Assembly (NCBI GenBank): GCA_024398075.1
Contig: JAKSJM010000014.1
Coordinates: 1-52,754, forward strand
Reading direction: 5' to 3'
Length of the DNA: 52,754 bases
Origin: Bacteroidales bacterium
GTDB taxonomy: Bacteria; Bacteroidota; Bacteroidia; Bacteroidales; UBA932
Both the position numbers and the translations under genes were made by a program. Under the pieces are notes generated by a model, which saw nothing but the letters and a program-made list of their open reading frames with translations, did not search any database and was not told where the DNA came from. Numbering within the stretch: position 1 is the first letter of the stretch; the number at the start of each line of letters is the position of its first letter. Below, piece after piece: positions 25,113 through 32,779 of the stretch.

Positions 25113-26151
25113 TGTAGTGGCTTTGCTGATTCTGTCAAGCCTTGGCTTGTCAGCTCAGAATTTGAGCATATCCATGACTGGTGACATAATGATGGGTACG
25201 ACCGTGCCTGGTAACTATCTGCCTGCCGCTGACGGCAAGAACCTGTTCAAAGACACAGCACCTACATTAAGGTCTACTGACATAACCATAGGAAACCTTG
25301 AAGGCACACTCTGCGATACGCCCGGCTCACCACGCCCCATGACGAATCCAAAGACGTATTTCCTATTCAAGATGCCTCAAAAGTATGTGTCAAATCTTGT
25401 GGAAGCTGGTTTTGATGCAATGAATATTGCGACGAATCACATCAATGATTTCGGGCAGGAGGGTCGAGACTCCACCATGGCCACGCTAGAGGCCGCAGGC
25501 CTCGCTTTCTCGGGATTGAAGGATGCCTGTGAGTATTGTATACTTGAAAGGGACGAGAAGAAAATAGGCATCTGCTCATTCTGCGACTCTAAGAATTCTG
25601 TTGACATCAACGATGTAGAAGGAGCGGTTAGCATCGTGCGTGACCTAAGAAACTACTGTGACTATGTCATTGTGACTTTCCATGGCGGTGGTGAAGGTGC
25701 GGCATATCAGCATGTTACTCGTAAGACTGAGTATTATGTGGGGGAGAAGAGGGGCAATGTATATGAACTCGCCCATGCTTGCGTGGATGCTGGAGCAGAT
25801 CTGGTCTTTGGACATGGCCCACATGTGCCAAGAGCATTGGAACTATATGAAGGTCACTTGATTGCGTATAGCCTTGGAAACTTCTGTACTCCGTACCGCA
25901 TCAATGTGAATGGTATCTGTGGATACGCTCCAATTCTTGTCGCCAGCATCGATTTTGATGGCCATTTTGTAGAGGGTAGGATAGAGTCTTATATTCAGAA
26001 AGTAGGAGTCGGACCCGTTAAGGATCCGACGCATAAGGCTGCTCTACTTATGAAGTCGCTCTCTAAGCAGGATTTCCCAGAGAGCCGTCTCGTTATCACC
26101 GATGATGGAAGGCTACTTGCTCCTAATGCTACGGAAGTAACTAAACATTAA
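25102..26151 (+). CDS. CapA/PgsA-family metallophosphatase-like protein
   Basis: A 349-aa exported protein of the CapA family, related to calcineurin-type phosphoesterases and linked to poly-gamma-glutamate capsules or other envelope polymers. Motifs seen are SISMTGDIMMGT (metal Asp), GNLEGTLCD, NIATNHINDFG, VTFHGGGEG, and GHGPHVPRALELYEG followed by AYSLGNF. A signal peptide covers about 1-18. It is the last gene of the operon, starting 11 nt before the esterase stop. Its 3' end overlaps the convergent MATE gene by 39 nt, with no room for a terminator between them. Since no PgsB/PgsC is present, a capsule role is not supported; phosphatase or glycan processing is more plausible. Confidence 0.8.
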   Translation: MRSSVVALLILSSLGLSAQNLSISMTGDIMMGTTVPGNYLPAADGKNLFKDTAPTLRSTDITIGNLEGTLCDTPGSPRPMTNPKTYFLFKMPQKYVSNLVEAGFDAMNIATNHINDFGQEGRDSTMATLEAAGLAFSGLKDACEYCILERDEKKIGICSFCDSKNSVDINDVEGAVSIVRDLRNYCDYVIVTFHGGGEGAAYQHVTRKTEYYVGEKRGNVYELAHACVDAGADLVFGHGPHVPRALELYEGHLIAYSLGNFCTPYRINVNGICGYAPILVASIDFDGHFVEGRIESYIQKVGVGPVKDPTHKAALLMKSLSKQDFPESRLVITDDGRLLAPNATEVTKH

Positions 26152-27447
26152 TGGGATAGCCACCATAATGGAGAATAAGTCTGCTACCATCTGACACATC
26201 TCCACTCCACGAAGCCCGAATATGTGAGGCAGTATCAAGATGAGTGGGATGAAGAAAATTCCATTTCTGCATGCTGCAAGTATGTTTGCTGGAATGCTTC
26301 TGCCACTTGTTTGAAGTGTCATGTTGCAGACCGTAATCAGTGCTGCGATAGGGTATGTGATAATCTGCCAGCGAAGCGCTGCGGCTCCGACTTTTACTAC
26401 TTCGGGATCATGCCTCATGAGGTCCACCACCTGCTCGGCGAAGATAAATCCTAGCACGCAAATAGGGATGAGGAAACACATGCCGGTCTTTATGCAGAAT
26501 TTGAAACCTTCCCTGACGCGATCATACAGGCCGGCACCGTAGCTGAAACCACAGAGTGGCTGGAATCCCTGTCCAATGCCAATTATCACGGAGAAAATGA
26601 CAAATGTGAGTCGGGAAACTATTGACATTCCGGCGATTGCTGCATCTCCATATACTCCGGCTGCAATGTTAAGCATAAGCGTTGAGACGCTTGCCAATCC
26701 CTGTCGAGTAAGTGATGGGGTACCTCCCTTGAAAATCTCCTTGAGATAAACGCTTTCAAGCGAGAAGTCGCTGAATCTGAAGCGGATATTATTTCCCTTG
26801 TATGTCATCGCAAGCAGCACGATGAAGCTGAGAATCTGTCCGAGAACTGTTCCTATCGCTGCACCTGTTATGCCCATTTTGAGACCGAAGGCAAACAGGG
26901 GCACAGCTACCACATTGAGAATGGCTCCAGACAGTATGCCTATCATTGAGTATGCGGCGTTTCCCTGGAAGCGTATCTGGTTGTTCAGTGTCAATGCTCC
27001 CGTCATGAAAGGTGATCCTAAAAGAATGATTCCCAGGAACTTCTCAGTGTAGGGGAGTATGGTGGGAGTGGAACCCAATGCTATGGAAAGTGGCTTGAGG
27101 AATATAAGGCCTAGCGTAGCGCCAATGACTCCGAAAAGAAATGAAAAAATCAGCGCTGTGGCGGCCATCTTGCTCGCATGCTCTGTCTGTTGGGCACCAA
27201 GCTTTCGTGAGATATATGTTCCTGAACCTTGGCCAAAGAAAAAGCCAAATGCCTGAATCACAGTCATTGCCGGGAATACAACTCCCACAGCAGCCGTCGC
27301 CTGTGTGTTTATTAGGCCGACATAGAATGTGTCGACCATATTGTACACACTGGTGATCAGCATGCTGATCACAGTCGGAACAGCCATTTGAAGAATGACT
27401 TTGCCGACTGGACCTGTGGTTAGCAATGTGTAATTGTCCTTTTTCAT
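26113..27447 (-). CDS. MATE-family efflux transporter
   Basis: A 444-aa inner membrane protein with about 12 transmembrane segments. The start (LLTTGPVGKVILQMAVPTV), SVYNMVDTFYVG and GIGQGFQPLCGFSYGAG are characteristic of MATE (DinF/NorM-like) drug/Na+ or H+ antiporters. It is second in a minus-strand pair, 6 nt after the DUF2207 gene. Its last 39 nt overlap the convergent capA-like gene. Substrate unknown. Confidence 0.92.
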   Translation of the reverse strand: MKKDNYTLLTTGPVGKVILQMAVPTVISMLITSVYNMVDTFYVGLINTQATAAVGVVFPAMTVIQAFGFFFGQGSGTYISRKLGAQQTEHASKMAATALIFSFLFGVIGATLGLIFLKPLSIALGSTPTILPYTEKFLGIILLGSPFMTGALTLNNQIRFQGNAAYSMIGILSGAILNVVAVPLFAFGLKMGITGAAIGTVLGQILSFIVLLAMTYKGNNIRFRFSDFSLESVYLKEIFKGGTPSLTRQGLASVSTLMLNIAAGVYGDAAIAGMSIVSRLTFVIFSVIIGIGQGFQPLCGFSYGAGLYDRVREGFKFCIKTGMCFLIPICVLGFIFAEQVVDLMRHDPEVVKVGAAALRWQIITYPIAALITVCNMTLQTSGRSIPANILAACRNGIFFIPLILILPHIFGLRGVEMCQMVADLFSIMVAIPLMFSYFRSIRSK

Positions 27448-27453
27448 CGTAAT

Positions 27454-29124
27454 TTATCTGCTTCCGCCTCCATGGCCACCTCCGGAGAAGCCGCCACCGC
27501 CACCGAATGATGAATGTCCACCACCGCCGCTGCTTCTTGCCTGGGATGCCTTGTAGTCTGCAGTGGTCCTGGTGATTGCTCGCGAGAGATTGTCTGACAT
27601 GTACATCACATTATGGAGTGTGATAGGGTCTGTCGCTTCCAACTGCTCGTAAAGGGCTGGATTGATCTCTTTAAGCTCCTTCGCTACCTTCTCTGCTACG
27701 CCGAAAAGTGCAGCGAAGACGATGTAGTCGTCCCAAAGTACAGCCTCCTGGGCAGTGCGCTCCTTGAGAAGTGTGAAGTCCTTGAGGAATTTCTTGAGTC
27801 CCAATGCCTTGCGACATTCTTCGCGACCTTTGTCATTGACAGATCTCTTTGTGCACCAGATGCTTGATTCGAAGGTTGATTTTCCCGAAGCCTCGACGTC
27901 GTCCGCCCACTTTGCGACTACACTTTTATTGCTGTTTGCCCATCTGCTGAACTCATTCTCCTGGAGGACCTCATCCTCCCCACTGGCTTTCAGCATCATG
28001 TCCCAGAGCCTTCTCGTACTACTGTCAAACTGCTCAATGTCAATGGATTTGTTAAGTGCGAGCTCAACTGTCTCCTTGTCTCCAATGGCTGATTTCTTGA
28101 CTAAGATAGCGCCCTTGCGTATCATTTGCAGTATCATTGCGGAAGCGATAGAATTGCTTTTTCCGCCTTCATTGATCTGCGAAAGCACATAGTTTGTGGT
28201 AGCTAAGTCGCCAAAGAATGGAATCTCCCTGCTCCATGTCACTTCGCTTTTCTTTGTGGTGCCAAGGAACCTTTTTCTCATCACATATTTATTGATGATA
28301 AGAATAGGTGGGATAAGAACTACCCATCCTCCCTGAACCAGAATGACGAAGAACATGAAGATACCAGAGAATAGCTTCCCAAAGAAACCAAGCTCCCCGC
28401 TAGAGTAGTCTGAACCTTCCTGTGCCTTCTTCAGATGGTCTTCGAAAGGGCCATCCCTGAAACTCTGCGGTGACTTGATCACGCCTTTGTCGAAGCGTGC
28501 AAGCACTATCATTGAACTGTTATATGAGAAACTCTCTGAACTCTCCGCCACTATCTCTCCATCAATGAAGTTGATGTCGCCATAATAACCATACGCCCAA
28601 ATGCGTGTATTTGTGGTGTCAAGCTGGGTGTCAGGGAGGCTGATAACGACCTTAGCATGCTCAGGGGCAGATGACAGCTCGTCAGAAATGAACTGCAGAT
28701 GCAGCATGTCATAGTCATCAAGCGACTTCACTACGTTTGTCATGGTATAGCTTACGTTGAAAATGTGGTCGCCATAGTTTCCAATGCCCCAGCATATTTC
28801 ACATCCTCGTGAAGTGCCATGGATGCCACATTTCCCGGCCTTTGCGTCAATGTTACGGTCGATGTCCCATCTCCCTTCGTTGATGAACTCTACGCCATCC
28901 TCTGATACGCATAGGTCCTTGATCTCAATGTCTCCAAGATTCTCTCGGACGAGATACCATTCTGTGCCAGATACGGCACGGACGTTCCACATTTCTTCTA
29001 TGTAGGCGAAGCCAAGGCTGTCGAGGCGGCATCTAATCTGGATGTCGCGAATCAATGGCTCATCTGCGAAAGCAAATATACCACCGAAGAGAATAGCCGT
29101 AAGAGTGAGTACAAGTTTCTTCAT
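27454..29124 (-). CDS. DUF2207-family membrane protein
   Basis: A 556-aa protein with a signal peptide (about 1-20), an N-terminal periplasmic beta domain (about 22-220) that opens with the family-like IRDIQIRCRLDSLGFAYIEE, a membrane segment (about 255-278), a large cytoplasmic region, and a tail of Gly/Ser/His repeats (GGGGGFSGGGHGGGSR). This layout and the Gly-rich end are typical of the DUF2207 family, whose function is not known. It is co-transcribed with the MATE gene. Confidence 0.8.
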   Translation of the reverse strand: MKKLVLTLTAILFGGIFAFADEPLIRDIQIRCRLDSLGFAYIEEMWNVRAVSGTEWYLVRENLGDIEIKDLCVSEDGVEFINEGRWDIDRNIDAKAGKCGIHGTSRGCEICWGIGNYGDHIFNVSYTMTNVVKSLDDYDMLHLQFISDELSSAPEHAKVVISLPDTQLDTTNTRIWAYGYYGDINFIDGEIVAESSESFSYNSSMIVLARFDKGVIKSPQSFRDGPFEDHLKKAQEGSDYSSGELGFFGKLFSGIFMFFVILVQGGWVVLIPPILIINKYVMRKRFLGTTKKSEVTWSREIPFFGDLATTNYVLSQINEGGKSNSIASAMILQMIRKGAILVKKSAIGDKETVELALNKSIDIEQFDSSTRRLWDMMLKASGEDEVLQENEFSRWANSNKSVVAKWADDVEASGKSTFESSIWCTKRSVNDKGREECRKALGLKKFLKDFTLLKERTAQEAVLWDDYIVFAALFGVAEKVAKELKEINPALYEQLEATDPITLHNVMYMSDNLSRAITRTTADYKASQARSSGGGGHSSFGGGGGFSGGGHGGGSR

Positions 29125-29129
29125 TATTG

Positions 29130-29137
29130 CAAATTTA
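29130..29137 (-). promoter_or_regulatory. -7 promoter box for the DUF2207/MATE operon
   Basis: On the minus strand TAAATTTG ends 5 nt before the ATG at 29124, giving a leaderless arrangement. No TTTG at -33. Confidence 0.45.
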
Positions 29138-29159
29138 ATATAAAGTTTTTATAGTTGTT

Positions 29160-29190
29160 TTTGGATTTTCAAGAAAAAAGCTTACCTTTG
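29160..29190 (+). promoter_or_regulatory. Promoter for tRNA-Cys
   Basis: TTTG (29160-29163), exactly 19 nt, then TACCTTTG (29183-29190): full consensus and the same -7 box as the tRNA-Glu promoter. Confidence 0.85.
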
Positions 29191-29200
29191 TAATCCCAAC

Positions 29201-29271
29201 GGTGCTTTGGCCGAGAGGTTAGGCACAGGTCTGCAAAACCTGCCAGAGCGGTTCGATTCCGCTAGGCACCT
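29201..29271 (+). tRNA. tRNA-Cys (GCA anticodon)
   Basis: The acceptor 29201-29207 pairs with 29264-29270. The anticodon stem CAGGT/ACCTG surrounds loop CTGCAAA, with anticodon GCA at 29233-29235. The T arm has GTTCGATTC. The discriminator is T29271, the identity base of tRNA-Cys. CCA is not encoded, unlike the tRNA-Glu in this window. Confidence 0.95.
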
Positions 29272-29274
29272 CAG

Positions 29275-29310
29275 AAAACCCCGTTCTAGATATCTAGAGC
29301 GGGGTTTTTT
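29275..29310 (+). terminator. Rho-independent terminator after tRNA-Cys
   Basis: CCCCGTTCTAG pairs with CTAGAGCGGGG around a 4-nt loop, followed by six T residues. Confidence 0.9.
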
Positions 29311-29345
29311 GTGTCCATAATTCCAAACTTGTCAAAAATCGTCAC

Positions 29346-29376
29346 TTTACTCTTTTCCGATCTGCCCATAACTTTG
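29346..29376 (+). promoter_or_regulatory. Promoter for the DUF2147 gene
   Basis: TTTA (29346-29349), 19 nt, then TAACTTTG (29369-29376). There is one mismatch in -33. The leader is about 6 nt. Confidence 0.6.
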
Positions 29377-29387
29377 CAAAACTAAAT

Positions 29388-29852
29388 ATGAAAGTTATGA
29401 AGAAAATCATCTTGAGCCTCGTGCTCGCATTTGTATCGGTATTTGCATTTGGCCAGAACGCGCTGAATGACAAGGCAGACAGCATCCTCGGCGACTACTC
29501 ATCCACTCAGGGTGGCGCACAGTACAAGGTCCATGTGACCAAGAACGCGAATGGCACTTACAAGGCACAGATCTTCTGGGTAAGCGACCCTTATGACAAG
29601 AATGGCAAGCGTAACCTTGATGTGAAGAATCCAAACAAGAGCCTTCGTAGCGTCCCTACTGACCAGGTGGTGCTTTCCGACGGTCTTCAGTACAATGCTC
29701 AGGACAAGACCTGGGGCGGCACAAAGATCTACGATCCACAGCGAGGCATAAATGCCAAGGTCACAGCTTCCTTTGAAAAGGATGGAACCTTGAAGTTGAG
29801 GGGCACGGTTCTGGGAATAGGGGAGTCAGCCTATTGGAAGAGAATCAAGTAA
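29388..29852 (+). CDS. DUF2147-family secreted protein
   Basis: A 154-aa exported protein with a signal peptide ending FAFGQ (about residue 23), then a compact beta-rich domain containing ILGDYSS, YKAQIFWV, DVKNPNKSLRS, KTWGGTKIYDPQRG and a C-terminal RGTVLGIGESAYWKRI. These match the DUF2147 family (lipocalin-like, ligand unknown). ATG 29397 (MKKII) is an equally good start. Monocistronic, with its own promoter and terminator. Confidence 0.85.
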   Translation: MKVMKKIILSLVLAFVSVFAFGQNALNDKADSILGDYSSTQGGAQYKVHVTKNANGTYKAQIFWVSDPYDKNGKRNLDVKNPNKSLRSVPTDQVVLSDGLQYNAQDKTWGGTKIYDPQRGINAKVTASFEKDGTLKLRGTVLGIGESAYWKRIK

Positions 29853-29856
29853 AATC

Positions 29857-29888
29857 ACAAGTCGGACACTCGTCCGGCTTGTTTTTTT
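29857..29888 (+). terminator. Rho-independent terminator after the DUF2147 gene
   Basis: ACAAGTCGGAC pairs with GTCCGGCTTGT around loop ACTC, followed by seven T residues. Confidence 0.9.
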
Positions 29889-29938
29889 ATGCATTATTAA
29901 ATATCTTTACTAATTGAATAACCACAGATATTTACGTT

Positions 29939-30073
29939 ATGGTAAAGACATCTTCAATTGAGTATAATGCTCCTAGCGTGTTTCTGATCACGTTAAATGT
30001 CGCAGATGTGATCCTTCAGGGTAGTAATCCTGGTGGAGATGTGTATACCGGCGAAGGTGATCCTGACGAATAA
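29939..30073 (+). CDS. 44-aa peptide coupled to the fimbrillin-like lipoprotein
   Basis: A short open frame starting MVKTSSIEYNAPSVFLIT and ending in an acidic, Gly-rich tail (NPGGDVYTGEGDPDE). It resembles the small Bacteroidales peptides with a YxAPxV-type start and a Gly-rich end found beside fimbrillin-type lipoprotein genes. There is no signal peptide. Its stop codon overlaps the downstream ATG (TAATG), the best evidence that it is translated. A possible promoter upstream (TTGT at 29879, 19 nt, TATCTTTA at 29902-29909) is weak. Function unknown. Confidence 0.6.
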   Translation: MVKTSSIEYNAPSVFLITLNVADVILQGSNPGGDVYTGEGDPDE

Positions 30074-31839
30074 TGATGCATATGAGAAAACACTTGACTA
30101 TGCTCGTGAGTGCGGCCATGCTGCTGTGTTCATGCGAAAAGAAAGTTGTAAATGAGCCAAATCTCATTCGTTTCCAGATGGAAGGCCAGATGGCGTTACT
30201 TGATGATGAGGCTTCTACCAAGGCCCAGGGAGAGTATGTGGTGCGTCTCAAATGGGATGAGACAGATGAAATCTCTGTCATTAACCTCACCACGGGAAAG
30301 ATCCTCGGTGGTACCCTGCAGTCCACGTCGACCGACTATACCACTACATTCGTGGGTACACTTGCGGGCACTATCTCCGAGGGAGACGAACTGCTTTTTT
30401 TCTATCCTGCGCAGGCCAATGATAATGAACAGCCTTTCGAGGATATCATAGTGGACTTTTCGGAACAGAACGGTACTTCGTCAAGCTCGGTTCCATTGGT
30501 TCTTTATGCGACTGGCACTGCCACAGGCGCTTCATCTGAGATGACTGTGTCGTCTAGGAGTAGTCAGTTTGCTTTCTTGATGTCGTTCAGTTACATTGCC
30601 ATGACAGGTCTTCCTGCTTCTGCTCAGATCGACGACATCTGCATCGAGGGTATCCCTACACAGTCTAGAATCAGCTGGGATAGCGCTGCGGGTCAGATTG
30701 TTCAGCAGGTGCAGTTCGAGGACGTGGATGGCGAGAACAAGCCTTATATGATCGTTCTCGACGAGGACAAATCGTCGGTGAGCGCATCGGGAAACAAGTC
30801 GTTCTACCTCACCACTCCACCTGTGGCGGCGAATACTGGATATACGAGGACATTGACAGTGAATACCGAAGACGACGCACTTCAGGCCACCATGTCGAAT
30901 AGCAAGTATGGCGCAGGCTTGTCCTATCATCGCATCATCTCTTCTTTTGCGACTGCAGGCCACTTCGAAGAGGATTTCTCATTCACGGCGACTTTCCCTT
31001 CGCTGGTTTCTGCTGACGATGATATCGCTGTGCCGCTGGCTCTGCAGACACTTGGATGGCATGATGGCGACGAGATTTCTGCCATCAACCTTTCGACTGG
31101 AGAGGTGCTTGCGGGAACATTGGTGGCATCGGGAAGTGGTGCGTCTACGACCTTCTCTGGCACATTGTCGGGCGAAAAGGGGCTGTCGGAGGATGATGAC
31201 ATCTACTTTGTGTATCCAGCCATTGGCAATGATATCGCCAGAGACTTCGTCGGCAGTCCTGTGATGGTGGACATCTTTACCTACCAGGATGGTACAGTCT
31301 CGAATCTTCCTTATGCGACCTTTGGAGAGTTTATAGTCGGTAGCACCGAGACTGTGGAGTTTGAGTTTATGACCTCATTTGCCCATGTGACCATTGACCC
31401 CGCTATGCTTTTACATCCTGGTGACGAGGATAGGTATAATCTCTCGGTGATGAGTACGCTCGTGGAACCACTCTCCGTGGCTTTCAATATGCCAAGGGCG
31501 CTAATTCTCTCTGAAGAGTGCTTCCTTGCGTCTGTAATGTCGGATGAGCGACTCATCGAGATAGATGGAGAGTCTCTTGGGTTTACAGATAACACTCTTG
31601 ACTTGTATTTTTCATTCCCTGCAGGAAACCCAGATGGCTCCCTCTGTTCTTTCCAGTCCGAGCTTCGCACATACTCGGAAGGCTCTCCTGAATTCAGTTA
31701 TTTTGTGACGAGTGAGTTCTATAAATCACCATTGATGTCGTTTGTGAATGTTAGTGGCTCATTCTATGAATTCAGATATGCAAATGTGGAGATTGCGACA
31801 GATCCTGGTTTCGATGTCGATGGTTCTGGTGAAGAATAG
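30073..31839 (+). CDS. Fimbrillin-like lipoprotein with two tandem domains
   Basis: A 588-aa exported lipoprotein (signal peptide ending MLLCSC, lipidated Cys19 or Cys21) resembling the FimA/Mfa1 fimbrillin-like family of Bacteroidales surface proteins. Two copies of the same segment are visible: WDETDEISVINLTTGKILGG...FFYPA (60-113) and WHDGDEISAINLSTGEVLAG...FVYPA (329-383), so the protein is an internal duplication. It ends in an acidic, Gly-containing tail (DPGFDVDGSGEE). It is translationally coupled to the 44-aa peptide. ATG codons at 30076 and 30082 are alternative starts. No FimB-E-like accessory genes are present, so assembly into a pilus is not shown. Confidence 0.75.
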   Translation: MMHMRKHLTMLVSAAMLLCSCEKKVVNEPNLIRFQMEGQMALLDDEASTKAQGEYVVRLKWDETDEISVINLTTGKILGGTLQSTSTDYTTTFVGTLAGTISEGDELLFFYPAQANDNEQPFEDIIVDFSEQNGTSSSSVPLVLYATGTATGASSEMTVSSRSSQFAFLMSFSYIAMTGLPASAQIDDICIEGIPTQSRISWDSAAGQIVQQVQFEDVDGENKPYMIVLDEDKSSVSASGNKSFYLTTPPVAANTGYTRTLTVNTEDDALQATMSNSKYGAGLSYHRIISSFATAGHFEEDFSFTATFPSLVSADDDIAVPLALQTLGWHDGDEISAINLSTGEVLAGTLVASGSGASTTFSGTLSGEKGLSEDDDIYFVYPAIGNDIARDFVGSPVMVDIFTYQDGTVSNLPYATFGEFIVGSTETVEFEFMTSFAHVTIDPAMLLHPGDEDRYNLSVMSTLVEPLSVAFNMPRALILSEECFLASVMSDERLIEIDGESLGFTDNTLDLYFSFPAGNPDGSLCSFQSELRTYSEGSPEFSYFVTSEFYKSPLMSFVNVSGSFYEFRYANVEIATDPGFDVDGSGEE

Positions 31840-31902
31840 GCATTTCGCATAAAATTTTGCAAATTTTTCGAGCTTGTGCAGTACTATGGCACAAGCCCGT
31901 AT

Positions 31903-31910
31903 TATATTTG
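31903..31910 (+). promoter_or_regulatory. -7 promoter box for the orphan membrane protein
   Basis: TATATTTG ends 4 nt before the ATG at 31915; leaderless arrangement. No TTTG at -33. Confidence 0.45.
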
Positions 31911-31914
31911 CCGC

Positions 31915-32694
31915 ATGGGAAAAAAGGAAACAATACTTAATGTTAATGATAGGCCTTCTTTTAGACTAGGTCTGATGGTTTGGCTCATAGGCGTTTCTGT
32001 GGCTGTCGCAGTAGCGTGCTACTTCTTGTTGGGCTGTGATTTTAGTTACTCGGCACTGAGTCAAATCATAGGCATCTGCGTCTTTGTGTCTTTCTCTCAA
32101 GCCATAGTCATGGGCAGATGGCACAGTCATGTGGGGGTGATGTATAAGAAGGACCCCGCTAGGATCTTCGTCAGGGTTTTTGCGGCAGTTAGCTTGATCC
32201 TATTTCCATTAGGCCTTGTGTCCCTGGACAATGACTGGTACGACTTTCTGGAGCATCCATTCATTTGTCTCGGCTTCTATTTAGTCGGGCTTCTTTTCAT
32301 GCCCATTCCGCTCTATATTCATACGCTCTTATGTAATGGACCTGATGATGAACTTCCTTTCTGGCCTTCCGTAAGATATCTGAAGTCATTCCGTGGCGGC
32401 GAACCCATCTATGGTCATGCAGGCGAGTCTGCGCTCTGGGCGGCTCTGATGTCTTTTACAGACGTAAACTTTGATTCTATCCCTGAGGAAACTCCTCAGG
32501 ATGAACCTCTTCCTGAATACAAGAACATGACAGATGACTACTACGGTCGTAATGGCGAATTCAAGACGAATGATACCATTCGCGCTCATATGGAAGATAT
32601 GCAGCAGATGTCTACTGAGCCGGGATTCAACCCTGAAGATCATGGTTATGACTTTGATGAAATCAATGATGCGAAAGCTGACGGTTTCATCTAG
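31915..32694 (+). CDS. Integral membrane protein of unknown function
   Basis: A 259-aa protein I do not recognise. The N-terminal half has four probable transmembrane segments (about 20-40, 48-65, 85-105 and 118-140). The C-terminal half is soluble and acidic, with the motif NMTDDYYGRNGEFKTNDTI and many Asp/Glu/Met residues. ATG 31915 was chosen over an upstream non-ATG start at 31876 because the -7 promoter box lies between them. It is a single gene ended by a long bidirectional hairpin. No partner can be inferred from the neighbours. Confidence 0.6.
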   Translation: MGKKETILNVNDRPSFRLGLMVWLIGVSVAVAVACYFLLGCDFSYSALSQIIGICVFVSFSQAIVMGRWHSHVGVMYKKDPARIFVRVFAAVSLILFPLGLVSLDNDWYDFLEHPFICLGFYLVGLLFMPIPLYIHTLLCNGPDDELPFWPSVRYLKSFRGGEPIYGHAGESALWAALMSFTDVNFDSIPEETPQDEPLPEYKNMTDDYYGRNGEFKTNDTIRAHMEDMQQMSTEPGFNPEDHGYDFDEINDAKADGFI

Positions 32695-32725
32695 TCGCCA
32701 TTATCATTAATGCATAGTTTATAAC

Positions 32726-32767
32726 ATAAATGAGCTCCTAGTTCGTCGGGACTAGGAGCTCATTTAT
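32726..32767. terminator. Bidirectional terminator hairpin
   Basis: A perfect 17-bp stem (32726-32742 with 32751-32767) has an 8-nt loop, and the ends are A/T-rich on both sides. It serves the membrane protein gene on the + strand and the mosaic lipoprotein gene on the minus strand. Confidence 0.85.
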
Positions 32768-32779
32768 ATTTAGGTACGA

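Noticed and set aside
16070-26151. Alginate or capsule biosynthesis locus
   Set aside because: No glycosyltransferase, polymerase, flippase or export genes are present; only acyl-transfer, esterase and binding proteins.
25102-26151. Poly-gamma-glutamate synthesis
   Set aside because: Only a CapA-like protein is present; the ligase (PgsB/CapB) and PgsC are missing.
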